Assembly (NCBI GenBank): GCA_963719325.1
Contig: CAVRBW010000005.1
Location: 1 to 64,000, forward strand
Direction of reading: 5' to 3'
From: DATBLE01 sp963719325
GTDB lineage: Bacteria > Actinomycetota > Thermoleophilia > Gaiellales > Gaiellaceae
Length of the DNA: 64,000 nt
Numbering within the stretch: position 1 is the stretch's first letter; every line of letters begins with the position of its first letter. Below are positions 44,730-53,685 of the stretch, piece after piece. The translations under genes were made by a program, and so were the position numbers. Under the pieces are notes generated by a model. It did no database searches and was not told where the DNA came from. It saw only the letters and a program-made list of their open reading frames with translations.

Positions 44730-44749
44730 GTCCGGGGTACCGTAGGACG

Positions 44750-45091
44750 ATGGCCGGCCGCATGCGCAGGGTGAACGAGTCGCTCCGCCAGGTCCTGTCG
44801 GAGGGGCTGCCGGAGCTGAAGGACCCCCGCATCGGCTTCGTGACGATCACCGGAGTGGAGACCTCGCCCGACCTCCGCCAGGCGCGGGTGTTCGTCAGCG
44901 TGCTCGGATCCAAGCGCAAACGGGCCGAAACGCTCGCCGGGCTGGCCGCAGCGCACGGCGTCCTCCAGGCTCGTCTCGCCAAGGAGCTGAGGATGAAGCG
45001 GACCCCGACGCTCGCCTTCGAATACGATCGAACCGTTGAAGAAGGCGTGCGGATGAGCAAGCTGATCGACGAGCTCGCCGGTGGCGAGTGA
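44750..45091 (+). CDS. rbfA: Ribosome-binding factor A
   Basis: 113 residues of KH-like fold: MRRVNESLRQVLSEGLPELKDPRIGFVTITGVETSPDLRQARVFVSVLG, then RLAKELRMKRTPTLAFEYDRTVEEGVRMSKLIDEL. It acts in late 30S maturation. ATG 44750 is preceded by TAGGAC as a modest ribosome site. The nrnA GTG lies 11 bases before its stop. Confidence 0.95.
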   Translation: MAGRMRRVNESLRQVLSEGLPELKDPRIGFVTITGVETSPDLRQARVFVSVLGSKRKRAETLAGLAAAHGVLQARLAKELRMKRTPTLAFEYDRTVEEGVRMSKLIDELAGGE

Positions 45092-46067
45092 GCTGACAGC
45101 GGTCGCCGAGGCGATCCGCGCCAACGACCGCTTCCTGCTCGTCGCCCACGAGAATCCCGACGGCGATGCCCTCGGCTCGATCCTGGGGGCGAAGATCGCG
45201 CTGGACCGCCTCGGCAAGGACGGCGTCATGTACCTGGCCGGCGATCTAGCGGTGCCGGAGGACTACTCGTTCATGGGGCTCGACCAGCTCCGTCGCGAGC
45301 TGCCCGGGGACGCCGCAGCACGAGTCGTGTTCGCGCTCGACTGCGCGAACGCCAGCCGCACCGGGCTTCCGCCGGAGTTCCTCGAGGCCGCGCCGCTCGT
45401 CCTCGACGTCGACCATCACCACGACAACACCCGTTTCGGTCACGTCAACCTGATCGTCCCGGACGCGTCCTCGACCGGCGAGATCGTGCGCGACCTGCTG
45501 GCAGAGCTCGGCGTCCCGCTGACGGCCGAGATCGCCGAGCCCCTCTATGTCGCCCTCGTCACCGACACGGGGCGCTTCCAGTACGCGAACACGACGCCCA
45601 AGGCGCTCCGGCTCGCCGCCGAGCTCGTCGAGGCAGGCGTGGACGTGCATCGCGTCTTCCAGGGCATCTACGAATCGGTCGAGTTCGCGAAGCTCAAGCT
45701 GCTGGCGAAGGCGCTCGAGCGGGCCGAGCTCTACGAAGGCGGCCGGCTGGTCGTCAGCCACCTCGTGCGCAGCGACTTCAACGAGCTCGGCGTGGGCGAG
45801 GAGTATGCCGAGGGGATCATCGACTACCTGCGGGCCGTGGACGGCACGGAGATGGCGGCCACGATCCGAGAGCCGCCCGAGCCGGCCGGTGCCGATCGGC
45901 GAATCAGCATGCGCGCGGCGAGCGACGAGCTCGACGTCTCGGCGATCGCCCGGAAGCGGGGCGGAGGCGGGCACCGCCAGGCTGCCGGCTTCTCGACCCC
46001 GGAGTCCATCGACGAGATCACGACGTTCCTGCGCGAGGAGTTCGTCGTTGCCGCCTCGCGGGCTTGA
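45081..46067 (+). CDS. nrnA: Bifunctional oligoribonuclease/pAp phosphatase (DHH family)
   Basis: 328 residues. DHH domain motifs: LLVAHENPDGDALGSILG, VVFALDCANASRTG, LVLDVDHHHDNTRFG and VTDTGRFQYANTT; the DHHA1 domain ends RKRGGGGHRQAAGF. It degrades very short RNAs and hydrolyses pAp. Typical position between rbfA and truB. The GTG overlaps rbfA, and truB starts 20 bases before its end. Confidence 0.94.
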   Translation: MASELTAVAEAIRANDRFLLVAHENPDGDALGSILGAKIALDRLGKDGVMYLAGDLAVPEDYSFMGLDQLRRELPGDAAARVVFALDCANASRTGLPPEFLEAAPLVLDVDHHHDNTRFGHVNLIVPDASSTGEIVRDLLAELGVPLTAEIAEPLYVALVTDTGRFQYANTTPKALRLAAELVEAGVDVHRVFQGIYESVEFAKLKLLAKALERAELYEGGRLVVSHLVRSDFNELGVGEEYAEGIIDYLRAVDGTEMAATIREPPEPAGADRRISMRAASDELDVSAIARKRGGGGHRQAAGFSTPESIDEITTFLREEFVVAASRA

Positions 46068-46827
46068 GCCGAGTGGTCTGTTTCTCGTCGACAAGCCCGC
46101 AGGGCCGTCCTCCTTCCACGTGATCGCCGGCATCCGCCGGCGCACGGGGGCGCGGACCGGCCACGCCGGGACGCTCGACCCATTCGCGAGCGGATTGCTG
46201 CTCGTGCTGTCGGGCGCGGCCACTCGGCTCGCGCCGTGGCTCGTCGGTCTCGACAAGCGGTATCTGACGGACGTCGACCTGACCGCGCGCACGTCGACGG
46301 GCGATCCCGAAGGTGAGCTCGTCGACACGCAGGAGCCTCCGTCCGAACCCGAGCTCGCGCTGCGCCTTGCACGTATGCGCGGTGAGGTCGAGCTCCCCGT
46401 CCCGGCCGCATCGGCCGTCAAGATCGCGGGGGAGCGCGCGTACCGGCTACACCGGCGGGGGGAAGTGGTGGAGATGCCGGTCCGGCGCTCCCGGGTCGAG
46501 GCCCTCGAGCTGCTCTCGTACGCGGATGGGGTCGCGCGCCTCGACCTCCGCGTGGGCTCGGGGACGTATGTGCGCTCGATCGCAGACGCGCTCGGCGGGC
46601 ATTGCCGGACGCTGCGCCGGACCGAAGCTGGCCCGTTCTCCGTCGACGAGGCGGACGAAGAGCGGATCATTCCGGCAGCCGAGGCGCTGCCGTTTCTTCC
46701 GGCGGTGAAGATCGACGCGGACGAAGCGTCGGCGATCAGATGCGGACGGCGGCACGCACAGAATGACGTCCGCACGCTCCATGACGGCAAGCTGGTCGCC
46801 GTCGGCCGAGTGGTGATGCCCGCGTGA
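46048..46827 (+). CDS. truB: tRNA pseudouridine-55 synthase
   Basis: 259 residues. LFLVDKPAGPSSFHVIAGIRRRTGARTGHAGTLDPFASGLLLVLSG contains the catalytic aspartate in GTLDP. Later motifs are DKRYLTDVDLTARTSTGD, SAVKIAGERAYRLHRRGE and VGSGTYVRSIADALG. It makes the T-loop pseudouridine in tRNAs. TTG 46048 is the start: GAGGAG lies seven bases before it and homology begins a few codons in. It overlaps nrnA by 20 bases. The C-terminus carries a degenerate PUA-like region. Confidence 0.94.
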   Translation: MPPRGLEPSGLFLVDKPAGPSSFHVIAGIRRRTGARTGHAGTLDPFASGLLLVLSGAATRLAPWLVGLDKRYLTDVDLTARTSTGDPEGELVDTQEPPSEPELALRLARMRGEVELPVPAASAVKIAGERAYRLHRRGEVVEMPVRRSRVEALELLSYADGVARLDLRVGSGTYVRSIADALGGHCRTLRRTEAGPFSVDEADEERIIPAAEALPFLPAVKIDADEASAIRCGRRHAQNDVRTLHDGKLVAVGRVVMPA

Positions 46828-47690
46828 GGGTCGCGCACTCGGTCGAGGAGCTCGGCCGCAAGGATCGCACGGTCGCGCTCGGCACCTTCGACGGCGTCCA
46901 CGTTGGCCACCGGCGGGTGATCGAGGCCGCTGTCGCTGCCGGACGGGTGCCGACGGTCCTCACCTTCCACCCGCATCCGCGGCGCGTGATGGGCTACGGC
47001 GTCGAGCTGCTGACGACGCTCGATCGGCGACTCGAGCTGATCGCAGAGCTAGGAGTGGAGGAGGCGCTCGTCGTCGAATTCACGCTCGACTTCCAGCGGG
47101 TCGAGGCGGATGTCTTCGCGCGCGACTACCTGAGCGCGATCGGCGCGCGCGCCGTGCTGACCGGAGCCGACTTCCGGTTCGGCCATCGCCGAACGGGCAA
47201 CCTCGAGGTTCTCGCCGAGCTCGGATTCGAGACGCAGTCCGTGCCGCTCGTTCCCGGCGTGTCGTCGTCCCTGATCCGCCAGCACCTCCATGCGGGCGAG
47301 ATCGAGAGCGCGGCGCGCCTCCTCGGCCGCCCTCCGGAGGTCGAGGGGATCGTCGTCGAGGGAGACGCCCGCGGAGGAACGCTCGGCTTCCCGACGGCGA
47401 ATCTCGCCGCCGAGCCCGATCTTCTCGTTCCGAAGCACGGCATCTACGCCGGACACGCCGCCGGGCACCGGGCCGCGATCTCGATCGGGATGAACCCGCA
47501 CTACGGGGGCGACGAGCTCCGGATCGAAGCCTTCTTGCTCGGCTTCGCCGGCGACCTCTACGGCAAGCGGCTCGTCGTCGAGCTCTGGCGCCGGTTGCGC
47601 GACGAGCGCGCGTTCGCGAGCGAGCAGGATCTGGTCGCGCAGATCGCGCGCGACGTCGCGGAGACCGAGCAGGCCGAGCGCCCCGGCTGA
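46824..47690 (+). CDS. ribF: Bifunctional riboflavin kinase/FAD synthetase
   Basis: 288 residues. FAD synthetase domain: VALGTFDGVHVGHRRVIEAA, TFHPHPRRVM, LTGADFRFGHRRTGN and SSSLIRQHLHAGEIESAARLLGRPP. Riboflavin kinase domain: GGTLGFPTANLAAEPDLLVPKHGIYAG and LRIEAFLLGFAGDLYGKRLVVELWRRLRDE. It makes FMN and FAD in the cytoplasm. GTG overlaps the truB stop (GTGA). Its stop directly abuts the stop of the convergent ggt gene with no intergenic base. Confidence 0.95.
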   Translation: MRVAHSVEELGRKDRTVALGTFDGVHVGHRRVIEAAVAAGRVPTVLTFHPHPRRVMGYGVELLTTLDRRLELIAELGVEEALVVEFTLDFQRVEADVFARDYLSAIGARAVLTGADFRFGHRRTGNLEVLAELGFETQSVPLVPGVSSSLIRQHLHAGEIESAARLLGRPPEVEGIVVEGDARGGTLGFPTANLAAEPDLLVPKHGIYAGHAAGHRAAISIGMNPHYGGDELRIEAFLLGFAGDLYGKRLVVELWRRLRDERAFASEQDLVAQIARDVAETEQAERPG

Positions 47691-49080
47691 TCAGACAACG
47701 AGACGTGCGGCGCCGCTCCGTCTTGGATCTCCGGCCGCGCCTCGCGGCGTGATCGCGCTCACGCCGCCGAAGTAGTGGTGGAGGCCCGCCCAGCGCCGCA
47801 CGGTCAAGCCGCGCTCCTCGAGGACGGTCAGAGCAGCCTCGTCCACACCCGGCTCCGCATTGACGACGTCGCCTGCGCGGTGGACGCGCGGCCGCTCGAC
47901 CGCCGCCTGGGGCTCGACTCCCTCGTCCAGGATCGCCGCCGCGACACCGACGAGCGCCGTGCGTAGGCGAGTGCCACCCGCAGCGCCGATCGCCAAGCAC
48001 CGGGCCGTCCGGGTCGAAGGCGAGGCTCGGGGACATCATGCTCTGCATTCGGCCTCCCGGCTCGAGCGCACCCACGAGCAGGTCGACCTCGCCGAGCATG
48101 CTGTTCAGATGCAGGTCGAGACCGGGCACCCAGTCACCGGAGCCGAGGCCGAGGCTGGTCGTGAGGACGCAGGCGTTGCCGTCCGCATCCGCGGCGACGA
48201 GGTTCGTCGTGTGGGTCTCCGGGCCGGGATCCACGGCAAGACCGTCGAGCAGCACGAGCGTGCGCTCCGGCTCCGGCCGGCCGTGCAACGTCGGGAGGCG
48301 CGCAATCGCCGGGCCGACCGGGTTGAGTCCTACGCGCCCGAGGAAACGAGTGCCCGCGTAGGCGACCTCCGCCGGTTCGGCCCAGATTGGCCGGTAGCCC
48401 GCCAGGTCGTGCCGGGTGACGGCTCCGTCCCGCTCGTCGATCAGTGCCACGAGCTCCGCAGCGATCGAACCGGTGTAGACCGCTGCCGCTCCCTCCTCGG
48501 CGACCGCCTCCAGCGCGGCGACGAGGCCCGGTTGCTGGAGGAGCTCGCCGGGCCTCAGGAGCCTGCCCCCGGGTGAGTAGATGCGCGCGCCCTCGCGCAT
48601 CGTCATCACCGGCGCGAGCATCTCCAGGCAGGAGACGTGAGCAGGCGGCATCGGCACCCCGTCGCGGGCGAGCCGGACCGCTGGCGCGCAGAGCTCGCGC
48701 CACGGCAAGCGCCCATGCTCGCGCCAGAGCGCGTCGAGGCCCGCAGGCACGCCCGGAACCGCGCACGAAGCCGGCCCGACCGCGTAGTGGACGAGCTCTT
48801 CGCCGAAGGGGACATCGAGCTCGACCAGCTCGGCCGAGCCACGTTCACGACCGAGACCCGGCACCGCGCAGAAGCAGTCGAGCGTGCGCACGGAGCTCGA
48901 CCGTGCGTCGAGGTAGATCGCGTGCCCGCCGCCGAGCAGACCGGTCATCACCGTCTCTGCGACGCACGAGGCGAGGCACGCGGCCACAGCGGCGTCGGCA
49001 GCGCTACCGCCTGCCTCGAGCGCCTCGATGCCCGCCTCGACGGTGGCGGGATGCCCCGCGGCGACGGCTGCGCTGAGCAT
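47691..49080 (-). pseudogene. ggt: Gamma-glutamyltransferase with a single +1 frameshift
   Basis: GGT homology runs from the ATG at 49080 (MLSAAVAAGHPATVEAGIEALEAGGSAADAAVAACLASCVAE) through ARDGVPMPPA, the autoprocessing threonine region ETHTTNLVAADADGNACVLTTS, and RMQSMMSPSLAFDPDGPVL. There the frame shifts: GCGATC is written GGCGATC (extra C on the + strand at 47993-47994), after which AIGAAGGTRLRTALVGVAAAILDEG resumes in another frame to the stop. Removing one base restores about 462 residues. No signal peptide is visible, so a cytoplasmic GGT-like hydrolase is possible. Either a recent inactivation or a base-calling error. A TAGCCT hexamer seven bases before the ATG may be its -10. Confidence 0.85.
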
Positions 49081-49172
49081 CCTTGCTAGGCTAGTCGGCG
49101 ACCGCGACCTCGGCCGTACGTGCGCTTCCTACGGCGTGCTGGGATCGCGGAGACGTCTACCTGGAGGTGAAC

Positions 49173-49442
49173 GTGACCCTCACCAAGGAAGCCAAGCTGG
49201 ACATCGTCGGCAAGCACGGCCGGCACGGCACCGACACCGGCTCTCCGGAGGTGCAGATTGCTCTGCTCACAACCCGGATCAACGAGCTCACCGAGCATCT
49301 GCGCAGCCACGCGAAGGACCACTATTCGCGTCGCGGTCTGCTGAAGCTGGTCGGCCGCCGCCGCAGGTTGCTGGACTACCTCCAGCGGAAGGACCTCGAG
49401 GGCTACCGCGGCTTGATCAAGGAGCTGGGCCTCAGGCGCTAA
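49173..49442 (+). CDS. rpsO: 30S ribosomal protein S15
   Basis: 89 residues, the standard length: VTLTKEAKLDIVGKHGRHGTDTGSPEVQIALLTTRINELTEHLRSHAKDHYSRRGLLKLVGRRRRLLDYLQRKDLEGYRGLIKELGLRR. It binds 16S rRNA early in assembly. GTG 49173 has GGAGG five bases before it; the in-frame GTG at 49167 overlaps that site and is unlikely. pnp follows. Confidence 0.97.
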   Translation: MTLTKEAKLDIVGKHGRHGTDTGSPEVQIALLTTRINELTEHLRSHAKDHYSRRGLLKLVGRRRRLLDYLQRKDLEGYRGLIKELGLRR

Positions 49443-49459
49443 CAGGATTTCGGTAAAGA

Positions 49460-49531
49460 GGAGAGTGGAAGTTTGAGCGAGCCTCGCTCGGAGGCTGGAA
49501 ACGGCGGCGCTTACTCAAACCTCCACTCTCC
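49460..49531 (+). promoter_or_regulatory. Long hairpin between rpsO and pnp (RNase III/PNPase control site)
   Basis: An 18-base arm (GGAGAGTGGAAGTTTGAG, 49460-49477) pairs with CTCAAACCTCCACTCTCC (49514-49531) with one mismatch, enclosing a small GAGCGAG/CTCGCTC hairpin. Long double-stranded RNA at this place is the known RNase III cleavage site that lets PNPase limit its own synthesis in Escherichia coli, and in Streptomyces the same intergenic hairpin is cut. The pnp ribosome site lies just beyond it. Confidence 0.85.
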
Positions 49532-49552
49532 AGTGAGAACTGGAGGAACCAA

Positions 49553-52018
49553 ATGAGTGTTGCCACCGGCAACGGAACGATGGTCTCTGTCACCGCCGGT
49601 GACCAGGAGATCAGCTTCGAGACCGGCAAGCTCGCGAAGCAGGCCGACGGCGCCGTCGTCGTCCGCTCCGGCGAGACGATGGTGCTCGCGACGGCGCAGG
49701 GGCGCATGGAGACGCGCGAGGGCGCGGACTTCTTTCCGCTTACCGTCGACGTCGAGGAGCGCATGTATGCCGCCGGGAAGATCCCCGGCGGTTTCTTCAA
49801 GCGCGAGGGCCGGCCGACGGAGCGCGCGATTCTGACGGCGCGGATGATCGACCGCCCGATCCGGCCGCTGTGGCCGAAGGGGTTCCGTAACGAAGTGCAG
49901 GTGATCTGCACGGTGCTCTCGGCCGACATGGTCACGCCGCACGACATCCTCTGCATCAACGGCGCCTCCGCAGCGCTGATGATCTCCTCGCTGCCCTTCA
50001 GCGGGCCCGTCGGCGCGGTCCGCGTGGGGATGATCGACGGGCAGCTGGTCCTGAACCCCACGTTGCAGGACACGGAGGAGGAGAGCACGCTCGACCTGAT
50101 CGTCGTCGGCACCAAGGAGGCGCTGACGATGGTCGAGGCGGGCGCAGAAGAGATCCCCGAAGACGTCCTGCTCCAGGCGCTCGAGACCGCCCACGAGGCG
50201 ATCAGGCGCATCTGCGAGGCTCAAGAGGACCTCGCCCGCCAGGTGGGGAAGCCCAAGTGGGTCGAAGCGAGCGTGTATGCGGAGATCCAGGCCTCCCACG
50301 GCGACCGGATCCGCGAGCGGATCCGGCAGGACGGGCTCCGCGAGGCCGCAGCCGCCGCGGACGAGGCATTTGCCGAGCTCTGCCCGGAGCTGACGATGAG
50401 CTCGACGGAGGAGGACATCGTCCGCCAGGTGCAGGTGCGTGCGAGCCTCAACACGATGCTCGAGAATCTGCGTCTGGAAGCGGTCGAGGAGTCGGTACGG
50501 CAGCAGTTCGAGTCCGAGCTGCGTGCGTTGACGGACGCCGAGCAGGACTCGAAGGAGCTGAAGTCGGCGAAGCGCAACCTGCTGTTCGAGCGGATCCTCG
50601 AGAGTGTCGAGCTGCCGTTCCCGGTCGGCCCGGCAGTCGCCGAGGGAGAGAGCCGGGTCAAGGACGCTCTCACCCGGCAGTTCGTCAAGCGGGCCGCGGA
50701 GGCGATCTACAAGGATCTTGTCCGCAAGAAGATCGCGGTCGAGAAGCGGCGGCCGGACGGTCGCGGCACCGAGGAGATCCGGCCGATCGCATGCGAGGTC
50801 GGCGTGGCGCCCCGGACACACGGCTCCGCGCTCTTCACCCGCGGGCAGACCCAGATCATGACCCTGCTCACGCTCGGCACGGCCAAGGAGGGGCAGCGAA
50901 TCGACGACCTCTCCCTCGAGCAGGAGCGGCGGTACATGCACCACTACAACTTCCCGCCCTACTCGGTGGGTGAGACCGGCTTCATGCGCGGACCGAAGCG
51001 GCGCGACATCGGCCACGGGGCGCTCGCGCAGCGGGCGCTCGAGCCGATGATCCCGGGCACGGACGAGTTCCCCTACACGATCCGCCTCGTCTCCGAGACG
51101 CTCGAGTCGAACGGGTCGTCCTCGATGGGCTCGGTCTGCGGCTCGACCCTCGCCCTGATGGACGCCGGCGTCCCGATCAAGAAGCCCGTCGGGGGCATCG
51201 CCATGGGCCTCGTCAAAGAGGGCGACGACTACGTGATCCTGACGGACATCCAGGGAGCGGAGGACCACCTCGGCGACATGGACTTCAAGGTCGCGGGCAC
51301 GCGAGACGGCGTCACCGCCCTCCAGATGGACATCAAGATCACCGGTGTCACCTTCGAGATCATGCGCGAGGCGCTCGCCCAGGCAAAGCGCGCCCGCGAG
51401 TTCATCCTCGACCAGATGCTCGAGGCGATCTCGGAGCCGCGTGGCGAGCTGCGGGGACACGCGCCGCGGATCGCGACCGTGAAGATCAATCCGGAGTTCA
51501 TCGGGATGGTGATCGGCAAGGGCGGCGAGACGATCCGCGCGCTCGAGGCCGAGAACGACGTCCAGATCGACATCGAGGAGGACGGGACAATCCTCATCTA
51601 CGCGACCGACGGTACGAAGTCGGACGCGGCGAGCGCGGCCATCCAGGCCCTGACGAAGGAGCCCGAGGTGGGGGACACCTACACGGGCAAGGTCGTCAAG
51701 ACCACGCAGTTCGGCGCGTTCGTCGAGCTGAAGAAGGGCACCGACGGCCTGCTCCACGTCTCCAACGTCGGCCCCGGCCGCGTCGGCCACATCGAGGACG
51801 TGATCGAGCGCGGCGACGTGCTCGACGTGATCGTCCAGGAGGTCGACAAGGCGCGTGGCCGGATCGGGCTGAAGCTCGTCGCGAAGCACGAGAACGGCTC
51901 GCTCGTCGAGCCGGAGGAGCTGATCGAGCGCGCGAAGGACGCGCCGCCTCGCCCGCGCGAGGAGGAGCGTCCGCGCGACCGCGACCGCCGTGGCGGTCGC
52001 GATCGCGGCCGGCGCTAG
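49553..52018 (+). CDS. pnp: Polyribonucleotide nucleotidyltransferase (PNPase)
   Basis: 821 residues. Two RNase PH-like domains (TMVLATAQGRMETREGADFFPLTVDVEERMYAAGKIPGGFFKREGRP; RTHGSALFTRGQTQIMTLLTLGT with SSSMGSVCGSTLALMDAGVPIKKPVGGIAMGLV), a KH domain (IGMVIGKGGETIRALE) and an S1 domain (GDTYTGKVVKTTQFGAFVELKKGTDGLLHVSNV). It degrades RNA 3' to 5' and can add tails. The tail is Arg/Asp-rich (RPRDRDRRGGRDRGRR). GGAGGAA precedes the ATG. A clean terminator follows. Confidence 0.97.
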   Translation: MSVATGNGTMVSVTAGDQEISFETGKLAKQADGAVVVRSGETMVLATAQGRMETREGADFFPLTVDVEERMYAAGKIPGGFFKREGRPTERAILTARMIDRPIRPLWPKGFRNEVQVICTVLSADMVTPHDILCINGASAALMISSLPFSGPVGAVRVGMIDGQLVLNPTLQDTEEESTLDLIVVGTKEALTMVEAGAEEIPEDVLLQALETAHEAIRRICEAQEDLARQVGKPKWVEASVYAEIQASHGDRIRERIRQDGLREAAAAADEAFAELCPELTMSSTEEDIVRQVQVRASLNTMLENLRLEAVEESVRQQFESELRALTDAEQDSKELKSAKRNLLFERILESVELPFPVGPAVAEGESRVKDALTRQFVKRAAEAIYKDLVRKKIAVEKRRPDGRGTEEIRPIACEVGVAPRTHGSALFTRGQTQIMTLLTLGTAKEGQRIDDLSLEQERRYMHHYNFPPYSVGETGFMRGPKRRDIGHGALAQRALEPMIPGTDEFPYTIRLVSETLESNGSSSMGSVCGSTLALMDAGVPIKKPVGGIAMGLVKEGDDYVILTDIQGAEDHLGDMDFKVAGTRDGVTALQMDIKITGVTFEIMREALAQAKRAREFILDQMLEAISEPRGELRGHAPRIATVKINPEFIGMVIGKGGETIRALEAENDVQIDIEEDGTILIYATDGTKSDAASAAIQALTKEPEVGDTYTGKVVKTTQFGAFVELKKGTDGLLHVSNVGPGRVGHIEDVIERGDVLDVIVQEVDKARGRIGLKLVAKHENGSLVEPEELIERAKDAPPRPREEERPRDRDRRGGRDRGRR

Positions 52019-52036
52019 GGAAGCGCAAGGCGAACT

Positions 52037-52070
52037 GCAGGGACAGACCTCTGGGTCTGTCCCTGCTTTC
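52037..52070 (+). terminator. Intrinsic terminator of rpsO-pnp
   Basis: A perfect 13-bp stem (GCAGGGACAGACC/GGTCTGTCCCTGC) with loop TCTG followed by TTTC, 19 bases after the pnp stop. The best terminator in the window. Confidence 0.85.
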
Positions 52071-52222
52071 TCGCCCGTTCCGCGCCGGGGCTTCGTCAGC
52101 CACACCCTGGAAAAGCCAGCTCGCCCAGGGAGAACGCACCGTGCCAGCGGGGTCCGGCGCCCGCCGGCCGAGCTTCGCTAGGCTGCGGATTACGCACTTC
52201 CACCGGTGCGTTCAGTTCGTTT

Positions 52223-53647
52223 ATGAGCGAATCCGACCGCAGCAAGTGGCTCGTGCTCGCCGTCGTCGGGGCGGCGTTCTTCATGACGATCCTCGACGTC
52301 GCGATCGTGAACGTCGCGATTCCCTCGATCCAGAAAGACCTCGACATCGCGGAAGCGACGGTTCAGTGGGTGGTGACGGCGTACGCGATCACGTTTGGAG
52401 GCTTCCTCCTGCTCGGGGGCCGAATGGCCGACCTGCTCGGCCGCCGACGCATCTTCGTCGTCGGCCTCGTGATCTTCACGCTGGCGTCACTGGCGTGCGG
52501 GCTCGCCTCGAGCGCCAGTGTCCTGATTGCCGCCCGCGCAGTGCAGGGGGTCGGCGCCGCGATCATCTCGCCGGCCGCGCTCTCGATCGTGACCACCACG
52601 TTCACAGAGGGCGCCGAGCGAAACAAGGCACTTGGGATCTGGGGCGCGCTGGGCGGCTCCGGCGCAGCCGTGGGCGTGCTGATGGGCGGGATCCTGACGA
52701 AGTACCTCGGCTGGGAGTGGATCTTCTTCGTCAACGTGCCCGTGGGTGCACTCGTCTTCGCGTTGACTCGGCCGATCGTTCGCGAGAGCCATGCAGACCT
52801 CGGACATCGACGCTTCGATGCGGGAGGCGCGGTGAGCGTGACCGCCGGTCTCGCGTTGCTCGTCTACGCGATCTCGAAGGCCCCGGACGCCGGCTGGGCG
52901 GCCGGTCGAACGATCGGGCTGCTGATTGCCTCGGTCGTCGTCCTCGCGGTCTTCGTCGGGTTGGAGCTGCGTTCGAGCGCTCCGCTCGTGCCGTTCGGGG
53001 TCTTCCGCATCCGCACGCTGACGGGCGCAAACGTCGTCGGGCTGATGCTCGGCGCTGCGCTCTACGCGAACTTCTTCATCTTGACCTTGTACGTGCAGCA
53101 GATCCTGGGCTGGTCGGCCTTGAAGACCGGCCTCACCTTCCTTGCGACGGCGGGCACGACGGTGATCTGGGCCGGGGTAGCGCAGGCGCTGGTGACGAAG
53201 ATCGGCCCGAGAATCGTGATGACGACGGGGCTGGCGGTTCTCGCACTGGCGGTGCTCGGATACACACGACTGCCTGTGCACGGTCATTACTGGCCCGACC
53301 TCCTGCCGATCTATCTGGTCGTGGCGCTCGCAATCGCCTTCGCGTTCGTTCCCGTCACGATTGCCGGATTCATCGGAGTCCCTGCGCATCAGGCGGGCTT
53401 GGCATCCGGCTTGCTGAACACGACCCAGCAGATCGGAGGCGCCGTCGGGGTCGCCGTCACGTCGACCATCTTCGTCTCGCGTGCGAAGGCGGGGGGCCTC
53501 ACGGCGCAGGCGTACACCTCCGGCTACCACTGGGCATTCGCCGCCCTCGTCGCAATCGCCGCAGTCGGAGCCGTCGCTGCGTTCGTCTTCTTCCGCGGTG
53601 CCCACATGCCGGAGAGCGAGACCGAAGCGGTCACCGTCTCTGCCTGA
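52223..53647 (+). CDS. MFS drug exporter, DHA2 (14-helix, EmrB/QacA) family
   Basis: 474 residues, about 14 membrane helices. The first helix ends in FFMTILDVAIVNVAIPSIQKDL (motif D1 of DHA2 pumps), motif A is GGRMADLLGRRRIFVVGL, and motif C is GGSGAAVGVLMGGILTKYLGWEWIFFVNVPVG. It exchanges protons for a hydrophobic or cationic compound; the substrate is not predictable. A TAGGCT hexamer about 40 bases upstream may be its -10. It is followed by the M16 peptidase in the same direction with a 38-base gap. Confidence 0.92.
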   Translation: MSESDRSKWLVLAVVGAAFFMTILDVAIVNVAIPSIQKDLDIAEATVQWVVTAYAITFGGFLLLGGRMADLLGRRRIFVVGLVIFTLASLACGLASSASVLIAARAVQGVGAAIISPAALSIVTTTFTEGAERNKALGIWGALGGSGAAVGVLMGGILTKYLGWEWIFFVNVPVGALVFALTRPIVRESHADLGHRRFDAGGAVSVTAGLALLVYAISKAPDAGWAAGRTIGLLIASVVVLAVFVGLELRSSAPLVPFGVFRIRTLTGANVVGLMLGAALYANFFILTLYVQQILGWSALKTGLTFLATAGTTVIWAGVAQALVTKIGPRIVMTTGLAVLALAVLGYTRLPVHGHYWPDLLPIYLVVALAIAFAFVPVTIAGFIGVPAHQAGLASGLLNTTQQIGGAVGVAVTSTIFVSRAKAGGLTAQAYTSGYHWAFAALVAIAAVGAVAAFVFFRGAHMPESETEAVTVSA

Positions 53648-53685
53648 GCCCGATCCTCGAACGGGGCGAGCTAGGATCGCCCGAC

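Noticed and set aside
49167..49172. rpsO start at GTG 49167
   Set aside because: It overlaps the GGAGG ribosome site; GTG 49173 has correct spacing and gives the standard 89-residue S15.
52141..53685. Long frame on the plus strand running through the MFS gene into the M16 gene
   Set aside because: It is out of frame with the clear transporter and consists of Arg/Pro/Gly-rich shadow sequence; the M16 protein starts at 53686.
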